Below the pieces are notes generated by a model, which worked only from the letters and a program-made list of their open reading frames with translations, ran no database searches and was not told the origin of the DNA. The position numbers were made by a program, and so were the translations under genes. 64,000 nucleotides of DNA from Kribbella catacumbae DSM 19601 (GTDB taxonomy: Bacteria > Actinomycetota > Actinomycetes > Propionibacteriales > Kribbellaceae): contig NZ_AQUZ01000034.1 in assembly GCF_000372465.1 (NCBI RefSeq), positions 31,455 through 95,454 of the forward strand, written 5' to 3'. This document shows positions 17,030 through 24,989 of the stretch, piece by piece. Numbering within the stretch: the first letter of the stretch is position 1; the number at the start of each line of letters is the position of its first letter.

Positions 17030-17640
17030 CTCACGGACCCTATGCCACCTCGATCAGTCCCCGAACCGGCCAAACCTAGAGCGCCCGAACGGCGCGACGA
17101 TCAGGTTGACCTGGGGGCAGCGGCTGCGCGGTACTGCGTGTCCATACCTCGCTCCAGGTAACGGGGCGACCGGCACGACACACAACAGGCCGCGCATTGG
17201 ACGATTGAGGGACATCGAAAGCCCCACCGTCGGTGTGCGATCAACGGCGGGGCTCTCTACTCAGGTTAGTGAACCGACCCCGGGGTCAGGATGGGGTACC
17301 AGTCCGGGATTAGCTCAAGGGCCACGCTACTTCCCCGGCGCAACAGATCGGGCATGTTGCTGCGGCGACTCGATGACGGCCCCGTCTCGATTGCGGCACA
17401 CAATCCCGCGCGCTCCTGTGGTCGGCTGGTATCGCCATCACCTCGATCAGCCCGAACCGCGCAGCCGACCCGCCGACGAGCACCCACCCCTCGCCGCGCT
17501 CCTTGAGCCGCAACGCGGCCCTGGCGTCCATGAGCAACACATGTAGCACCAGCGACCCGTGCGGCCCCGGCAACTGCACAGCCATGGCGTGTCGCTGACC
17601 AGCACCAATGCGGTGATTAGCCGGTTAAAAGGGACACCCG
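17030..17640. other. gap without intact gene, carrying a terminator and possible debris
   Basis: No complete gene is supported here. A hairpin terminator lies at 17220-17254. On the minus strand a short frame (17310-17585) contains LLMDARAALRLKERGEGWVL, vaguely like the end of a STAS anti-sigma antagonist. It is not convincing and may be chance. This gap marks the left border of the decayed region. Confidence 0.4.
17220..17254. terminator. hairpin terminator
   Basis: AGCCCC-A-CCGT at 17220-17230 pairs with ACGG-C-GGGGCT at 17244-17254 (10 paired bases around one mismatch), with a 13-base loop and a pyrimidine-rich tail. Confidence 0.6.
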
Positions 17641-18000
17641 GGGGCCGCGAGTGCGACCTGGTGACCTCGAGATCGGCGAGCAGCGCGGCGACGGTCTTGC
17701 TGGTCATCGACGTTCCCCGGTCGGCGTGAACGATCTGCGGGATGCCGTGCACCGCGAAGATCTGTTCCATCAATTCCTTTGCCAGCACACCGGATTCGTG
17801 GGCGTGCACGTGGACACCGACGATGTAGCGGGAGTAGATGTCGATCATCACGTACGCGTCGAAGTAGGTGCCCTTCACCGGACCCGCGAGCTTGGTGATG
17901 TCCTATGAGTACACCTGCCGGGGCGCGGTGGCGACCAGTTCCGGACACACCTGCGCCGGGTGCCGCGCCAGCCGGCGACGCTCCACCGCATAGGCGGCAT
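17640..18000 (-). pseudogene. IS3-family transposase fragment (integrase core) with in-frame amber codon
   Basis: The minus strand reads as the N-terminal half of an IS3-type rve domain: RRRLARHPAQVCPELVATAP, RQVYS-stop-DITKLAGPVKGTYF, DAYVMIDIYSRYIVGVHVHA (first catalytic Asp) and GIPQIVHADRGTSMTSKTVA (second Asp). A TAG at 17905-17903 stands where related transposases have Trp (TGG). The sequence after ADLEVTRSHSRP changes abruptly at about 17640, so the catalytic Glu is lost. The element is dead and probably contributed to the rearrangements in the neighbouring region. Confidence 0.82.
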
Positions 18001-18114
18001 ATCGCGCGCCTGTTGTCTTTGGTCGGTGGAATCAGCTACGACCGGCCTGGACGTATCAGCTTGCCCGCGGCAACCACATCAGACGGGCCCGCGACCACAC
18101 GATCGGCACACCGG

Positions 18115-18399
18115 TCTGAGCGGGGCCCTCGTGGAGACGCACGACCAGCCCGTGGATGCGCGGCAGGCCGTGGGTCGCGTTGTCCGGGCTGACCGACACG
18201 ACCTTCACCCCGACCTGTGCCCCTACCTCACCGGGCATGAGGATCAGCTGCCCGCCCGACACATCGGCGAAGGTGCGCGGCGGTGTGTTCCCGGTGCGGC
18301 TCCGGACACCAACGCGTCCTCGAGCGCGTCAACCGCCTCCACCCAGCCGAGGGCGGTGTCCATCGTCAGCTCGTCGATGAACATGATGCTGTCGGGCAT
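18115..18399 (-). pseudogene. ornithine cyclodeaminase/mu-crystallin family, N-terminal remnant
   Basis: Starting at ATG 18399 the strand reads MPDSIMFIDELTMDTALGW and a helical VEAVDALEDALVSG. After a frameshift near 18265 it reads FADVSGGQLILMPGEVGAQ, VGVKVVSVSPDNATHGLPRI and HGLVVRLHEG, the typical N-terminal beta layer of this family. It stops matching at about 18115, close to the IS3 fragment, so the Rossmann half is gone. The start overlaps nothing and follows the amidohydrolase stop by 7 bases, implying a former operon. Family members interconvert cyclic and open imino/amino acids or reduce pyrroline-2-carboxylate. Confidence 0.7.
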
Positions 18400-18406
18400 G
18401 CCTCTG

Positions 18407-19630
18407 CTAGGCCCCCATCCTGTCGTCACGAACGACCCGGCCCCCTTGGATGACGACCCGCGGTGCGGCGTTCCAGAGGATCTCCGGCTGCTCCAACGGG
18501 TTCCCCGAGACTACGAGGAGGTCCGCGACGGCTCCAGGGCGCACCACCCCGATGTCGTCGAGTCCCAGCAGCCGTGCGTTGACCGACGTCGCGCAGCGGA
18601 GGGTGTCGAGGATGCCCAGCACGTCGCTCTGCAAGCGCAGCCCGTTCAGTTGCTCCTCTTCGAGCTCGCCCATCAGGTCGCTACCGAAACCGACCGGCAC
18701 ACCCGCGGCACGGGCGATCTCGATCGCGCGGCGACCGGCATCGAGCACCTCGCGGTTCTTGGCCCGGGACACCGCCGCCATACCGAGCTGCGCACCGCGC
18801 CGGTCAATCGCGTCGTACGCGGCAAGGGTCGGGATGAGGAACGCCCCGTGCTCGGCCATCGCGGCCGCCGACTCGTCATCGAGCAGGTTGCCGTGCTCGA
18901 TCGACCGTACGCCGTTCCGCACCGAGTGGATGATCGCCTCGGGCGAGTAGGAGTGCGCGGCGACATAGCTGCCCCGCCGGGTTGCCTCGACCGTGACGGC
19001 GCGGATCTCGTCCTCGGAGTACTGCGGAATCCGGATCGGGTCCGTCAGCGACACGACGCCCCCGGAGGTCATGATCTTGATCGCGTGGGCGCCCTGCCGG
19101 AACCGGTCACGCACGGCCCGTCGCAACGGGTCGACCCCGTCGACGACCTCGACCGTGTGTCCATGGCACGGGCACGTGTCCCAGTGCGCCGGCCGCGCGT
19201 CACCGTGACCGCCGGTCTGGCTCAGCGCCGGCCCCGTGAAAAGGTAGCGGGGCGACTCGAGCCGGCCCTCGGCGATCGCCCTGGCCAGGCCCGCGTCCCC
19301 ACCGGCGACGTCGCGGATCGTCGTAAAGCCACGGTGCAGGGCGTTACGCAGCCGGCCCGCCGCGACGATCGCGATGTAGCTCAGTGGGCTCGCCTCGATG
19401 TCGACCATGTCCAGGCTGATGCCGTACGGATGGCAGAGCGCATCGATGAGACCCGGCAGCACCGTGCCGCCGCGCGCGTCGACCACCACGACATCGGTAC
19501 CCAGTTCCGCCGCTGCTCCGACCGCGACGATCCGCCCGTCGCGGACGGCTACGGGCCCGTCGACAAGCTCCGCGTTCTCGCCGTCGAAAACTGCCGCGTT
19601 GGTCACCAGGAGGTCTGGCCGTGCCGTCAC
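18407..19630 (-). CDS. amidohydrolase-superfamily metal-dependent hydrolase (imidazolonepropionase/prolidase-like), altered metal site
   Basis: A 407-residue full-length member of the cytoplasmic Xaa-Pro dipeptidase/imidazolonepropionase-like amidohydrolases. Start GTG 19630 overlaps the stop of the hydantoinase remnant (GTGA). Visible ligands are the carboxylated Lys in HAIKIMTSGG, His in YVAAHSYSPEA, His in RSIEHGNLLDD and Asp in GFGSDLMG. The first motif, normally H-x-H after PGLID, reads PGLIDALCHPYG: residue 65 is Leu (CTC) where His (CAC) is expected. One base change therefore removes a metal ligand. It may be inactive or use one metal. Relatives hydrolyse X-Pro dipeptides, imidazolonepropionate or N-acyl amino acids. 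Confidence 0.8.
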   Translation of the reverse strand: MTARPDLLVTNAAVFDGENAELVDGPVAVRDGRIVAVGAAAELGTDVVVVDARGGTVLPGLIDALCHPYGISLDMVDIEASPLSYIAIVAAGRLRNALHRGFTTIRDVAGGDAGLARAIAEGRLESPRYLFTGPALSQTGGHGDARPAHWDTCPCHGHTVEVVDGVDPLRRAVRDRFRQGAHAIKIMTSGGVVSLTDPIRIPQYSEDEIRAVTVEATRRGSYVAAHSYSPEAIIHSVRNGVRSIEHGNLLDDESAAAMAEHGAFLIPTLAAYDAIDRRGAQLGMAAVSRAKNREVLDAGRRAIEIARAAGVPVGFGSDLMGELEEEQLNGLRLQSDVLGILDTLRCATSVNARLLGLDDIGVVRPGAVADLLVVSGNPLEQPEILWNAAPRVVIQGGRVVRDDRMGA

Positions 19631-19990
19631 GAGCGCACCTCGCGAAGCGCGACGGTGGCCGCCTCGTCGACAACGAACGCGTCCGGGTCGACGACAACGC
19701 CGAACTCCGCCGAGGCCGCTTCGACGCTCACGAACTCATTGCGTACGTCGCGCGCTTCGCGCTCGGGCTCACGGTCGAACGGATGACCATGGCCGCCGCC
19801 ACCACCGGTGTTGTTCACCAGAACATCCCCCTCATCGAGATAGTTGTAGCTGCCGCCCCGGACAACCTCACGGTCCGTGCCGGATTGAGGACGACGTGGT
19901 TGCTGCCGGCTCGAGCCCCGCTCCGATCGCCCACGGCTTGGTCTTCGTTTGTAACCAGACAGATCCCCTTCGATGGGGCCAGGAAACGGT
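19627..19990 (-). pseudogene. hydantoinase B/5-oxoprolinase C-terminal remnant
   Basis: Two frames together give a HyuB C terminus. They read RFLAPSKGICLVTNEDQAVG and RSGARAGSNHVVLNP (about 19988-19881), then, after a frameshift, GTDREVVRGGSYNYLDEGDV and NNTGGGGGHGHPFDREPE with DVRNEFVSVEAASAEFGVV to the stop at 19627. The glycine-rich loop before the final helical segment is diagnostic of the family. The first ~450 residues are absent. It is translationally coupled to the amidohydrolase, so these were once one ATP-dependent amide/hydantoin-cleaving operon. Confidence 0.7.
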
Positions 19991-20009
19991 AGCCGACGCC
20001 GACGCCGCC

Positions 20010-20570
20010 ACGGTAGCGCCAGCCTACGCAGCCCTCGTCATCGCGGTGCTGTTCTTTCCTAACACCGAGCAGCAGTGGCTCTGCTCTCCACGTTCGCGGT
20101 GTACGCGGTCGGCTTCCTGGTGCGCCCGATCGGAGCATTCCTCCTCGGCAGCCTTGGCGATCGCATCAGCCGCAAGCGGGTCCTCGCCGGTGTCATCCTG
20201 ACCATGGGTCTGTGGCGGTCTCCATGAAAGTGGTGTTCGCCATCCCGGCATACCTGCTTGCCTCACACGGCACGCTCGCGACCGCGTTGATCAGTCAAGG
20301 GATGCTCGCGCTCAGCCTCGGCTTGTTCTTCGGACCCGCCGACCCGACGTTCGTGGAACTTGTTCCCGGCCAGGACCCGCTACACGGGAGCACCGATCAG
20401 TTACAACCTGGCGTTCACGATCTTCGGCGGCACTGCCCCTCTCCTCTCCATCTGGCTCATCGACAAGACCGGCAGCACCATCGCGCCAGCTTGATACGTG
20501 GTCGCGGTCTCCCTTGCGGCGATCTTCATGATTGCTCGGATGGCGGAGACCAGTCGTTCGATCGATGGAC
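20010..20570 (+). pseudogene. MFS transporter (metabolite:H+ symporter type) remnant
   Basis: Four reading-frame segments join into the N-terminal half of an MHS-type MFS permease. They read YAALVIAVLFFPNTEQQWL, then TFAVYAVGFLVRPIGAFLLG and GDRISRKRVLAGVILTMG (the loop 2-3 motif), then MKVVFAIPAYLLASHGTLA, then YNLAFTIFGGTAPLLSIWLI. The frame changes near 20078, 20212 and 20368, and a TGA interrupts at about 20492. Both ends are lost. It runs opposite to the hydantoinase/amidohydrolase remnants and probably imported their substrate. Confidence 0.75.
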
Positions 20571-20658
20571 CCGGACGAGGCCGACATGCCGGCTGGCGCC
20601 GCCTGAACCGAAGCGGTTGGTCGCGCGCTCCTGTCGCCGAGCCAGGCAGGAGCAGCGA

Positions 20659-21333
20659 TTAGGGCGCGTCTCCTGTCGGGTGGGCCCAGCGGCCGCGGGT
20701 TTGGCTGATGTGGGCGTGCATGAGCTGGTGAACCTCCGCCTCGTCGCCGGCCTCGATCGCATCCAGGATTGCGTGATGCTCGCGCGCGGCGCCCTCGAGC
20801 TCTCCCCGTTCGAGCATCGAGGCGAGGCCGTAGAGTCGAGTGTGGGCGCGCAGGTCGGTAACCAGTGAGGTGACCCGGCGGTTGCCCGCGTACTCGAGTA
20901 GGGCGAGGTGGAACTCGCGGTCGGTGTGGGTGTACTCGACGAGGTCTCCGGCGAGGGCGCCGTCGACGATCGCCTGCGCCAGCTGGCGCAGCCACGGGAA
21001 GTCTCCGGCCGGGATGGACGGGCTCACCCGCGCCACCAGGGGCGGCTCGACGAGCAGGCGCAACTCGGTGATGTCGTCGAGGTCCCGCTCGTCCATGGTG
21101 GTGACCCGGTAGCCCTTGTTCGGCACGGTCTCCACCAGGTTCTCGCGGACAAGGTCGAGCATCGCCTCGCGTACCGGCGTGGCGGAGACCCCGAACTTCG
21201 CACCGAGCGCGGGCGCGGAGTACACCATGCCAGGCTCCAGCTCGCCGGACACGATCGCCGCCCGCAGGGCGTGGGAGGCTCGCTCGCGCAGGCTCGACTT
21301 CTCGAGCGGCTGGATGGTCCTGAGGTTGCTCAC
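20659..21333 (-). CDS. GntR-family transcriptional regulator (FCD/FadR subfamily)
   Basis: A 224-residue repressor or activator. Residues about 12-80 form the winged helix (LRERASHALRAAIVSGELEP, FGVSATPVREAMLDLVREN). The C-terminal FCD ligand domain has the metal/ligand His pattern in DREFHLALLEYAGN and EHHAILDAIEAGDE. Such regulators sense carboxylate or sugar-acid metabolites. It lies downstream of, and codirectional with, the aldehyde dehydrogenase gene. The octamer TGTGACAT occurs in inverse orientation 52 bases before its start (21385-21392) and again before the DapA-like gene (24174-24181). Both fit autoregulation plus pathway control. Confidence 0.88.
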   Translation of the reverse strand: MSNLRTIQPLEKSSLRERASHALRAAIVSGELEPGMVYSAPALGAKFGVSATPVREAMLDLVRENLVETVPNKGYRVTTMDERDLDDITELRLLVEPPLVARVSPSIPAGDFPWLRQLAQAIVDGALAGDLVEYTHTDREFHLALLEYAGNRRVTSLVTDLRAHTRLYGLASMLERGELEGAAREHHAILDAIEAGDEAEVHQLMHAHISQTRGRWAHPTGDAP

Positions 21334-21384
21334 CGGCTGACTCCTGACGACGGCCTCACGGACGATGGTACGTCCCCCAGCGCC

Positions 21385-21392
21385 ATGTCACA
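21385..21392. promoter_or_regulatory. candidate GntR operator half (ATGTCACA)
   Basis: This is the reverse complement of the TGTGACAT at 24174-24181 upstream of the DapA-like gene, at 52 bases before the gntR start. Sharing of one octamer between two promoters of one cluster is suggestive, not proof. Confidence 0.35.
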
Positions 21393-21561
21393 CGGTAATG
21401 GTGCTGGGCCCAGTACCGGTCACTCCGCGGCGAGGGCGGTGAGGGCGACTGGCGCGGGTCAGCGACGGGCTGCAGCCACTCAGGTAGGCGTGCCGGCGGT
21501 GTGGGAGTCGCCAAGGTGAACCATACGGCTAATCCTGATGGTCGGCTCCTGGTGGCTCGGG

Positions 21562-23019
21562 TCAGGCGTGCAACTGTCCGTCGACGCGGCGTGGCACCGG
21601 CGCCGATGGCACCTCCCGCAGCTCGTCCGGCAGCAGCAGGTCGGGGAATCCCTGCCAGGCGACGGGGCGGGTGAACCGATCGATCGCGGCGGTGCCGACC
21701 GAGGTCGTCGCCGGGGCGGTGGTGGCAGGGTAGGGCCCGCCGTGCTGCTGGGCATAGGTCACCGACACGCCGGTCGGCCACTGGTTCCACAGTAGGCGGC
21801 CGGCCTTGCGGGCCAGCGCCTCGGCCAGCGCTGACACCACCTCGTCCGTCGGCTCCGCCACGATGGTCGCGGTGAGCTGGCCGTCGATCGCCTCCGCGAT
21901 CTCGAGCAACTGGGCCTCGTCGCGGTAGGTCACCACCAGGGCGGTCGGGCCGAAGCATTCGGTGAACAGACTCTCGACCTCCTTGACCAGGTGATCCGCC
22001 GTCGTCGTGAGCAGCGCGGGCGCGGGCGAGTCGGCTTGGTCGGGGCCGCCCGCGGCCAGGACGGTGACGCCGGGTTGCCCGGCCAGCTCCTCGCGGGTAC
22101 GACCGTGGCCGGCGGCGATCCGCTCGTTGAGCAACCGGGCCGGCTCGGGCAGCGGCGCCCGGGAGAGTCGGTCCATCAGGTCGGAGTCCTCTGGTACCAG
22201 CAGCACTCCGGGCTTGGTGCAGATCTGGCCGGCACCCACCGTGAACGAGCCGACGAAGCCGGTGACGATCTCCTCGGCGCGGGCGGCGGCGGCGCTGCGG
22301 GTGACGAAAACCGGGTTGACACTGCTGAGCTCACCGAAGAACGGGATCGGCTCTGGTCGGGAACTGGCGATGTCAGAGAGCGTCCGACCGCCCGGGATCG
22401 AGCCGGTGAACGCGCCGGCCTTCACGTCGGGGTGGGTGAGCACCGCCCGCGCTGTACCGGGGTCGGAGACTAGCGCGAACAGCCCCGCGGGCGCGCCCGC
22501 GGCGGCCAGAGCAGCGGTGACCACCTCCGCCGTGGCGACCGACAGTTGCGGGTGGCCCTCGTGGGCCTTGACCACCACCGGGCAGCCGGCTGCCAGCGCG
22601 GAGGCGGTGTCGCCGCCGGCGACGCTGAACGCGAAGGGGAAGTTGGAGGCGGCGAACACCAGCACCGGGCCGAGCGGCACGGCCGTGCGGCGGAGATCCG
22701 GCCGGGGGGCGCCCATCGGCCAGTTCGGATCGGCATGGTCGACGCGGGCGTCGAGGTATCCGCCCTCGGTGACGATTGCGGCCAGCAGCCGGAGCTGGAA
22801 GGTGGTCCTGGTCAGCTCACCGCTGAGCCGGGGCTCGGGCAGGTGCGTTTCCCGCTGCGCCAGCGGGACCAGCCGGTCGGCGGCCGCATCCAGTGCCTCG
22901 GCGACCGCGCCTAGAACCCGGGCCCGCTCGGCGCGCGGAGTGCGGGCCCACGTGCGACCTGCGGAAACCGCGTCGGCGACCAGCCGGTCAACGCCCACTG
23001 TGATGGTCGTCTCTGTCAT
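21562..23019 (-). CDS. NADP-type aldehyde dehydrogenase, 2-oxoglutarate-semialdehyde dehydrogenase-like
   Basis: A 485-residue ALDH of the KGSADH/aldehyde dehydrogenase (NADP+) branch. It oxidises 2,5-dioxopentanoate-type semialdehydes to the acid. Catalytic Cys267 lies in VGAGQICTKPGV and general base Glu230 in FFGELSSVNPVF; the cofactor segment is VFAASNFPFAFSVAGGDTAS. The phrase SVNPVF and the FxxSNFP motif are features of this branch. The start ATG 23019 follows a CAGAGGGGATTGAGTAACC leader with a usable GAGGGGA box. With the DapA-like enzyme upstream it resembles the last two steps of hydroxyproline (or pentose/glucarate) breakdown to 2-oxoglutarate. Confidence 0.88.
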   Translation of the reverse strand: MTETTITVGVDRLVADAVSAGRTWARTPRAERARVLGAVAEALDAAADRLVPLAQRETHLPEPRLSGELTRTTFQLRLLAAIVTEGGYLDARVDHADPNWPMGAPRPDLRRTAVPLGPVLVFAASNFPFAFSVAGGDTASALAAGCPVVVKAHEGHPQLSVATAEVVTAALAAAGAPAGLFALVSDPGTARAVLTHPDVKAGAFTGSIPGGRTLSDIASSRPEPIPFFGELSSVNPVFVTRSAAAARAEEIVTGFVGSFTVGAGQICTKPGVLLVPEDSDLMDRLSRAPLPEPARLLNERIAAGHGRTREELAGQPGVTVLAAGGPDQADSPAPALLTTTADHLVKEVESLFTECFGPTALVVTYRDEAQLLEIAEAIDGQLTATIVAEPTDEVVSALAEALARKAGRLLWNQWPTGVSVTYAQQHGGPYPATTAPATTSVGTAAIDRFTRPVAWQGFPDLLLPDELREVPSAPVPRRVDGQLHA

Positions 23020-23084
23020 GGTTACTCAATCCCCTCTGATGAAACGTCTCGTCTGGCCGTCGTCAGGCAGTGTCCCGACGGATG

Positions 23085-23212
23085 TCATGCGGGCGAGCCG
23101 TCGACGACACCGTCCGGACGACCTGATGCGGAGGCACGGGCCAGGTGGCGTTCGTGCGGCGCGTCGGCAACCGCCAGGTCCTCCCACACCATGCCGACCC
23201 GAGAACACCACG
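23085..23212 (-). pseudogene. possible C-terminal tail of an ornithine cyclodeaminase-like gene
   Basis: Between the DapA-like stop and the ALDH start the minus strand reads SRVGMVWEDLAVADAPHERH followed by ARASASGRPDG. This resembles the final helix of cyclodeaminase/mu-crystallin proteins (S-x-G-x-x-x-x-D-L-A-x-A). No start or catalytic part is present, and the upstream portion is overwritten by the end of the DapA-like gene. It could be the missing end of the N-terminal remnant at 18115-18399. This is a short match, so confidence is moderate to low. Confidence 0.4.
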
Positions 23213-23232
23213 GAAAGTCGCGGGCAGCCATG

Positions 23233-24138
23233 TCAGTTGTGGCCCTTGGCCACCGCGGCCTTGGTGTCGGCGACGACCTGCTCGGCGATCTCCGGCGGCA
23301 GCGGGCCACGCGGCGCACGGCAACTGCCGCCCTTGCGCCCGACGACGTCCATCGACAGCTTGATCGCCTGGACGAACTCGGTCTTGCTGTCCCAGCGAAG
23401 CAGCGAGTGCAGGTCACGGTAGAGCGGCAGCGCCTTGGCGATGTCCCCGACATTGCCCGAGGTGCACAGGTCGTAGAGCTCCTTGCTGGCCCTCGGAAGA
23501 GCATTCGGGTAGCCGGCGATCCAGCCGACCGCGCCGGCCAGACCGAGCTCGAGCAGCACGTCGTCGGATCCGATCAGCAGGTCCAGCTCGGGAGCGAGTT
23601 CCCGGATCTCGTAGGAGCGACGCACGTCCCCGGTGAACTCCTTGACCGCGACGATGAGCCCCTCGGCGTGCAGCTCCGCAAGCAGGTCGGGGGTCAGGTC
23701 GACCTTGGTGTCGATCGGGTTGTTGTAGGCCACGACCGGCAGGCCCACCGCGGCCGCGGCCCGGTAGTGCTCGAGCACGGCCTGTCGGTCGGCCCGGAAC
23801 GCGTTCGGCGGGAGCAGCAGCACCGAGTGGGCGCCGGCGTTCGCGGCCTGCTCGATCCAGGGAACGATCTCTGCGGCGCCGTACGCAGCGGCACCGGGCA
23901 TCACGCCGAACCCTTCCGGCGCGGCCTCCACGGCCACCTCGACCACGCGGGCCCGCTCCTCGGGAGTGAGTGTCTGGTACTCCCCCAGCGACCCGTTGGG
24001 TGTGACGCCGTCCATGCCGTTCTCGGCCAGCCAGCGCACATGCTCGGCGAAACCGTCATAGTCCACCGACAGGTCGTCATGGAAGGGCAGGGCGGTGGCG
24101 ACGTGGATACCGTGCCACGCCTTGGCCAACTGGCTCAT
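23233..24138 (-). CDS. dihydrodipicolinate synthase (DapA)-family aldolase/deaminase
   Basis: A 301-residue TIM-barrel class I lyase. ATG 24138 is chosen because GAGGAGA sits 6 bases upstream; the frame is open to 24186. Schiff-base Lys166 lies in LIVAVKEFTGD and catalytic Tyr138 in VVAYNNPID. The usual GTTGE phosphate/carboxylate loop reads GSLGE. Family members in catabolic operons cleave or dehydrate keto-deoxy sugar acids or deaminate pyrroline-4-hydroxy-2-carboxylate. Together with the semialdehyde dehydrogenase and FCD-GntR here, hydroxyproline catabolism is the best guess, though no epimerase is present in the window. Confidence 0.85.
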   Translation of the reverse strand: MSQLAKAWHGIHVATALPFHDDLSVDYDGFAEHVRWLAENGMDGVTPNGSLGEYQTLTPEERARVVEVAVEAAPEGFGVMPGAAAYGAAEIVPWIEQAANAGAHSVLLLPPNAFRADRQAVLEHYRAAAAVGLPVVAYNNPIDTKVDLTPDLLAELHAEGLIVAVKEFTGDVRRSYEIRELAPELDLLIGSDDVLLELGLAGAVGWIAGYPNALPRASKELYDLCTSGNVGDIAKALPLYRDLHSLLRWDSKTEFVQAIKLSMDVVGRKGGSCRAPRGPLPPEIAEQVVADTKAAVAKGHN

Positions 24139-24172
24139 GGTTTCTCCTCTGCTGGGAAGGCAAACCGATACT

Positions 24173-24181
24173 ATGTGACAT
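24173..24181. promoter_or_regulatory. candidate GntR operator ATGTGACAT
   Basis: A perfect ATGT-G-ACAT palindrome lies 35 bases upstream of the DapA-like start. It shares TGTGACAT with the gntR upstream region. Confidence 0.4.
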
Positions 24182-24391
24182 TGCACAGATCCGCAAAGAT
24201 GTCGGCCGGGCCCGACACCGAACCGGACGCCGGTGCTGTGGTGGCCAGTGCTATCAGAAGCGCGACCGACAGGTTCACGCCGGCGCCCTCACGCCGCAAG
24301 ACGGCCTCGATCACGGTGAGCGTGCCGAGCCCGAGGCTGCGGGGCCGATCCATCCTCGACCGAGGGCACTTGCGCGTGGCAGGTTGTTCAC

Positions 24392-24685
24392 ATGCGCCGC
24401 TGGGCAGTGCCTATCGCAGCAGCAGCCGCGCTGGCCGCAGCAGCTGCATGCACGAGCGCCAGTGCGTCCAACTCGCCGCTGGCGTCGACCCCACTGACAG
24501 TGCGTGCAGAAACTCGCCGTGCAGCGGCAATGCGCACGCGTGATCGGCGCCGCCGGCCGGCAAGGCGAACTCAGGCATCCGATCAACGGTCTCCTCGACT
24601 TCTGGCCGATGATGCAGTACATCGCCAACCGCGAGAACCCAGCAACTTTCGGCTCCGGCTGCGGCGCTCGGGGCACGATCGACTT
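24392..24685 (+). pseudogene. remnant of an unknown exported lipoprotein
   Basis: The plus strand starts MRRWAVPIAAAAALAAAAAC, a convincing lipoprotein signal. After a frameshift near 24500 it continues with G/C-rich third positions as LRHPINGLLDFWPMMQYIAN and RENPATFGSGCGARGTIDF. It breaks off at about 24685, exactly where the minus-strand aldehyde dehydrogenase fragment starts to make sense. I do not recognise the family. The abutting ends suggest a deletion or inversion junction. Confidence 0.35.
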
Positions 24686-24989
24686 CACCCGCTGCCTCGG
24701 ACAGGCGTTTGCCCTGCTCCCGCGTGACGGCGGCAGCCACCTTGGCTGCTCGCTCGCCGAGCAAACGGTGTGCTCGGGTAAGGAACTTGCCGCGCCGGAT
24801 CGGACCGAGCTCGCGCCAGGCTCCCGCAGCGGCGTACGCGCTGTCGATCGCGGCCTTGACATCGGCCGCCCCGGACTCCGCGAACTCACCGATAGGGTTT
24901 GCCAGGTTGGCGGGGTTGACGTTCGTCCGGGGCGCGCCGGCCTGCGCCGGCTGCCAACTGCCGTCGATGAAGTTGTCCTTAACGCTCAT
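24685..24989 (-). pseudogene. aldehyde dehydrogenase N-terminal fragment
   Basis: About 103 residues of a second ALDH: KDNFIDGSWQPAQAGAPRTN, IGEFAESGAADVKAAIDSAY, AYAAAGAWRELGPIRRGKFL and VAAAVTREQGKRLSEAAGEV. Then homology stops at about 24685. Cofactor-binding and catalytic residues are lost. Its ATG overlaps the FAD oxidoreductase stop by 4 bases, so the two were translated as an operon. In the context of the phosphonate-type FAD enzyme and the phosphonoacetate-hydrolase-like fragment, it may have been a phosphonoacetaldehyde dehydrogenase (PhnY-like). Confidence 0.75.

Noticed and set aside
17310..17585. Short minus-strand frame with slight STAS-like sequence
   Set aside because: Only about 35 residues resemble the end of an anti-sigma antagonist; no start, no conserved phosphorylatable Ser and no continuation.
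17960..19786. 608-codon open frame on the plus strand
   Set aside because: It is opposite the amidohydrolase and cyclodeaminase/hydantoinase remnants, which are recognisable. Its own product is His/Asp/Arg-rich and unlike any family.
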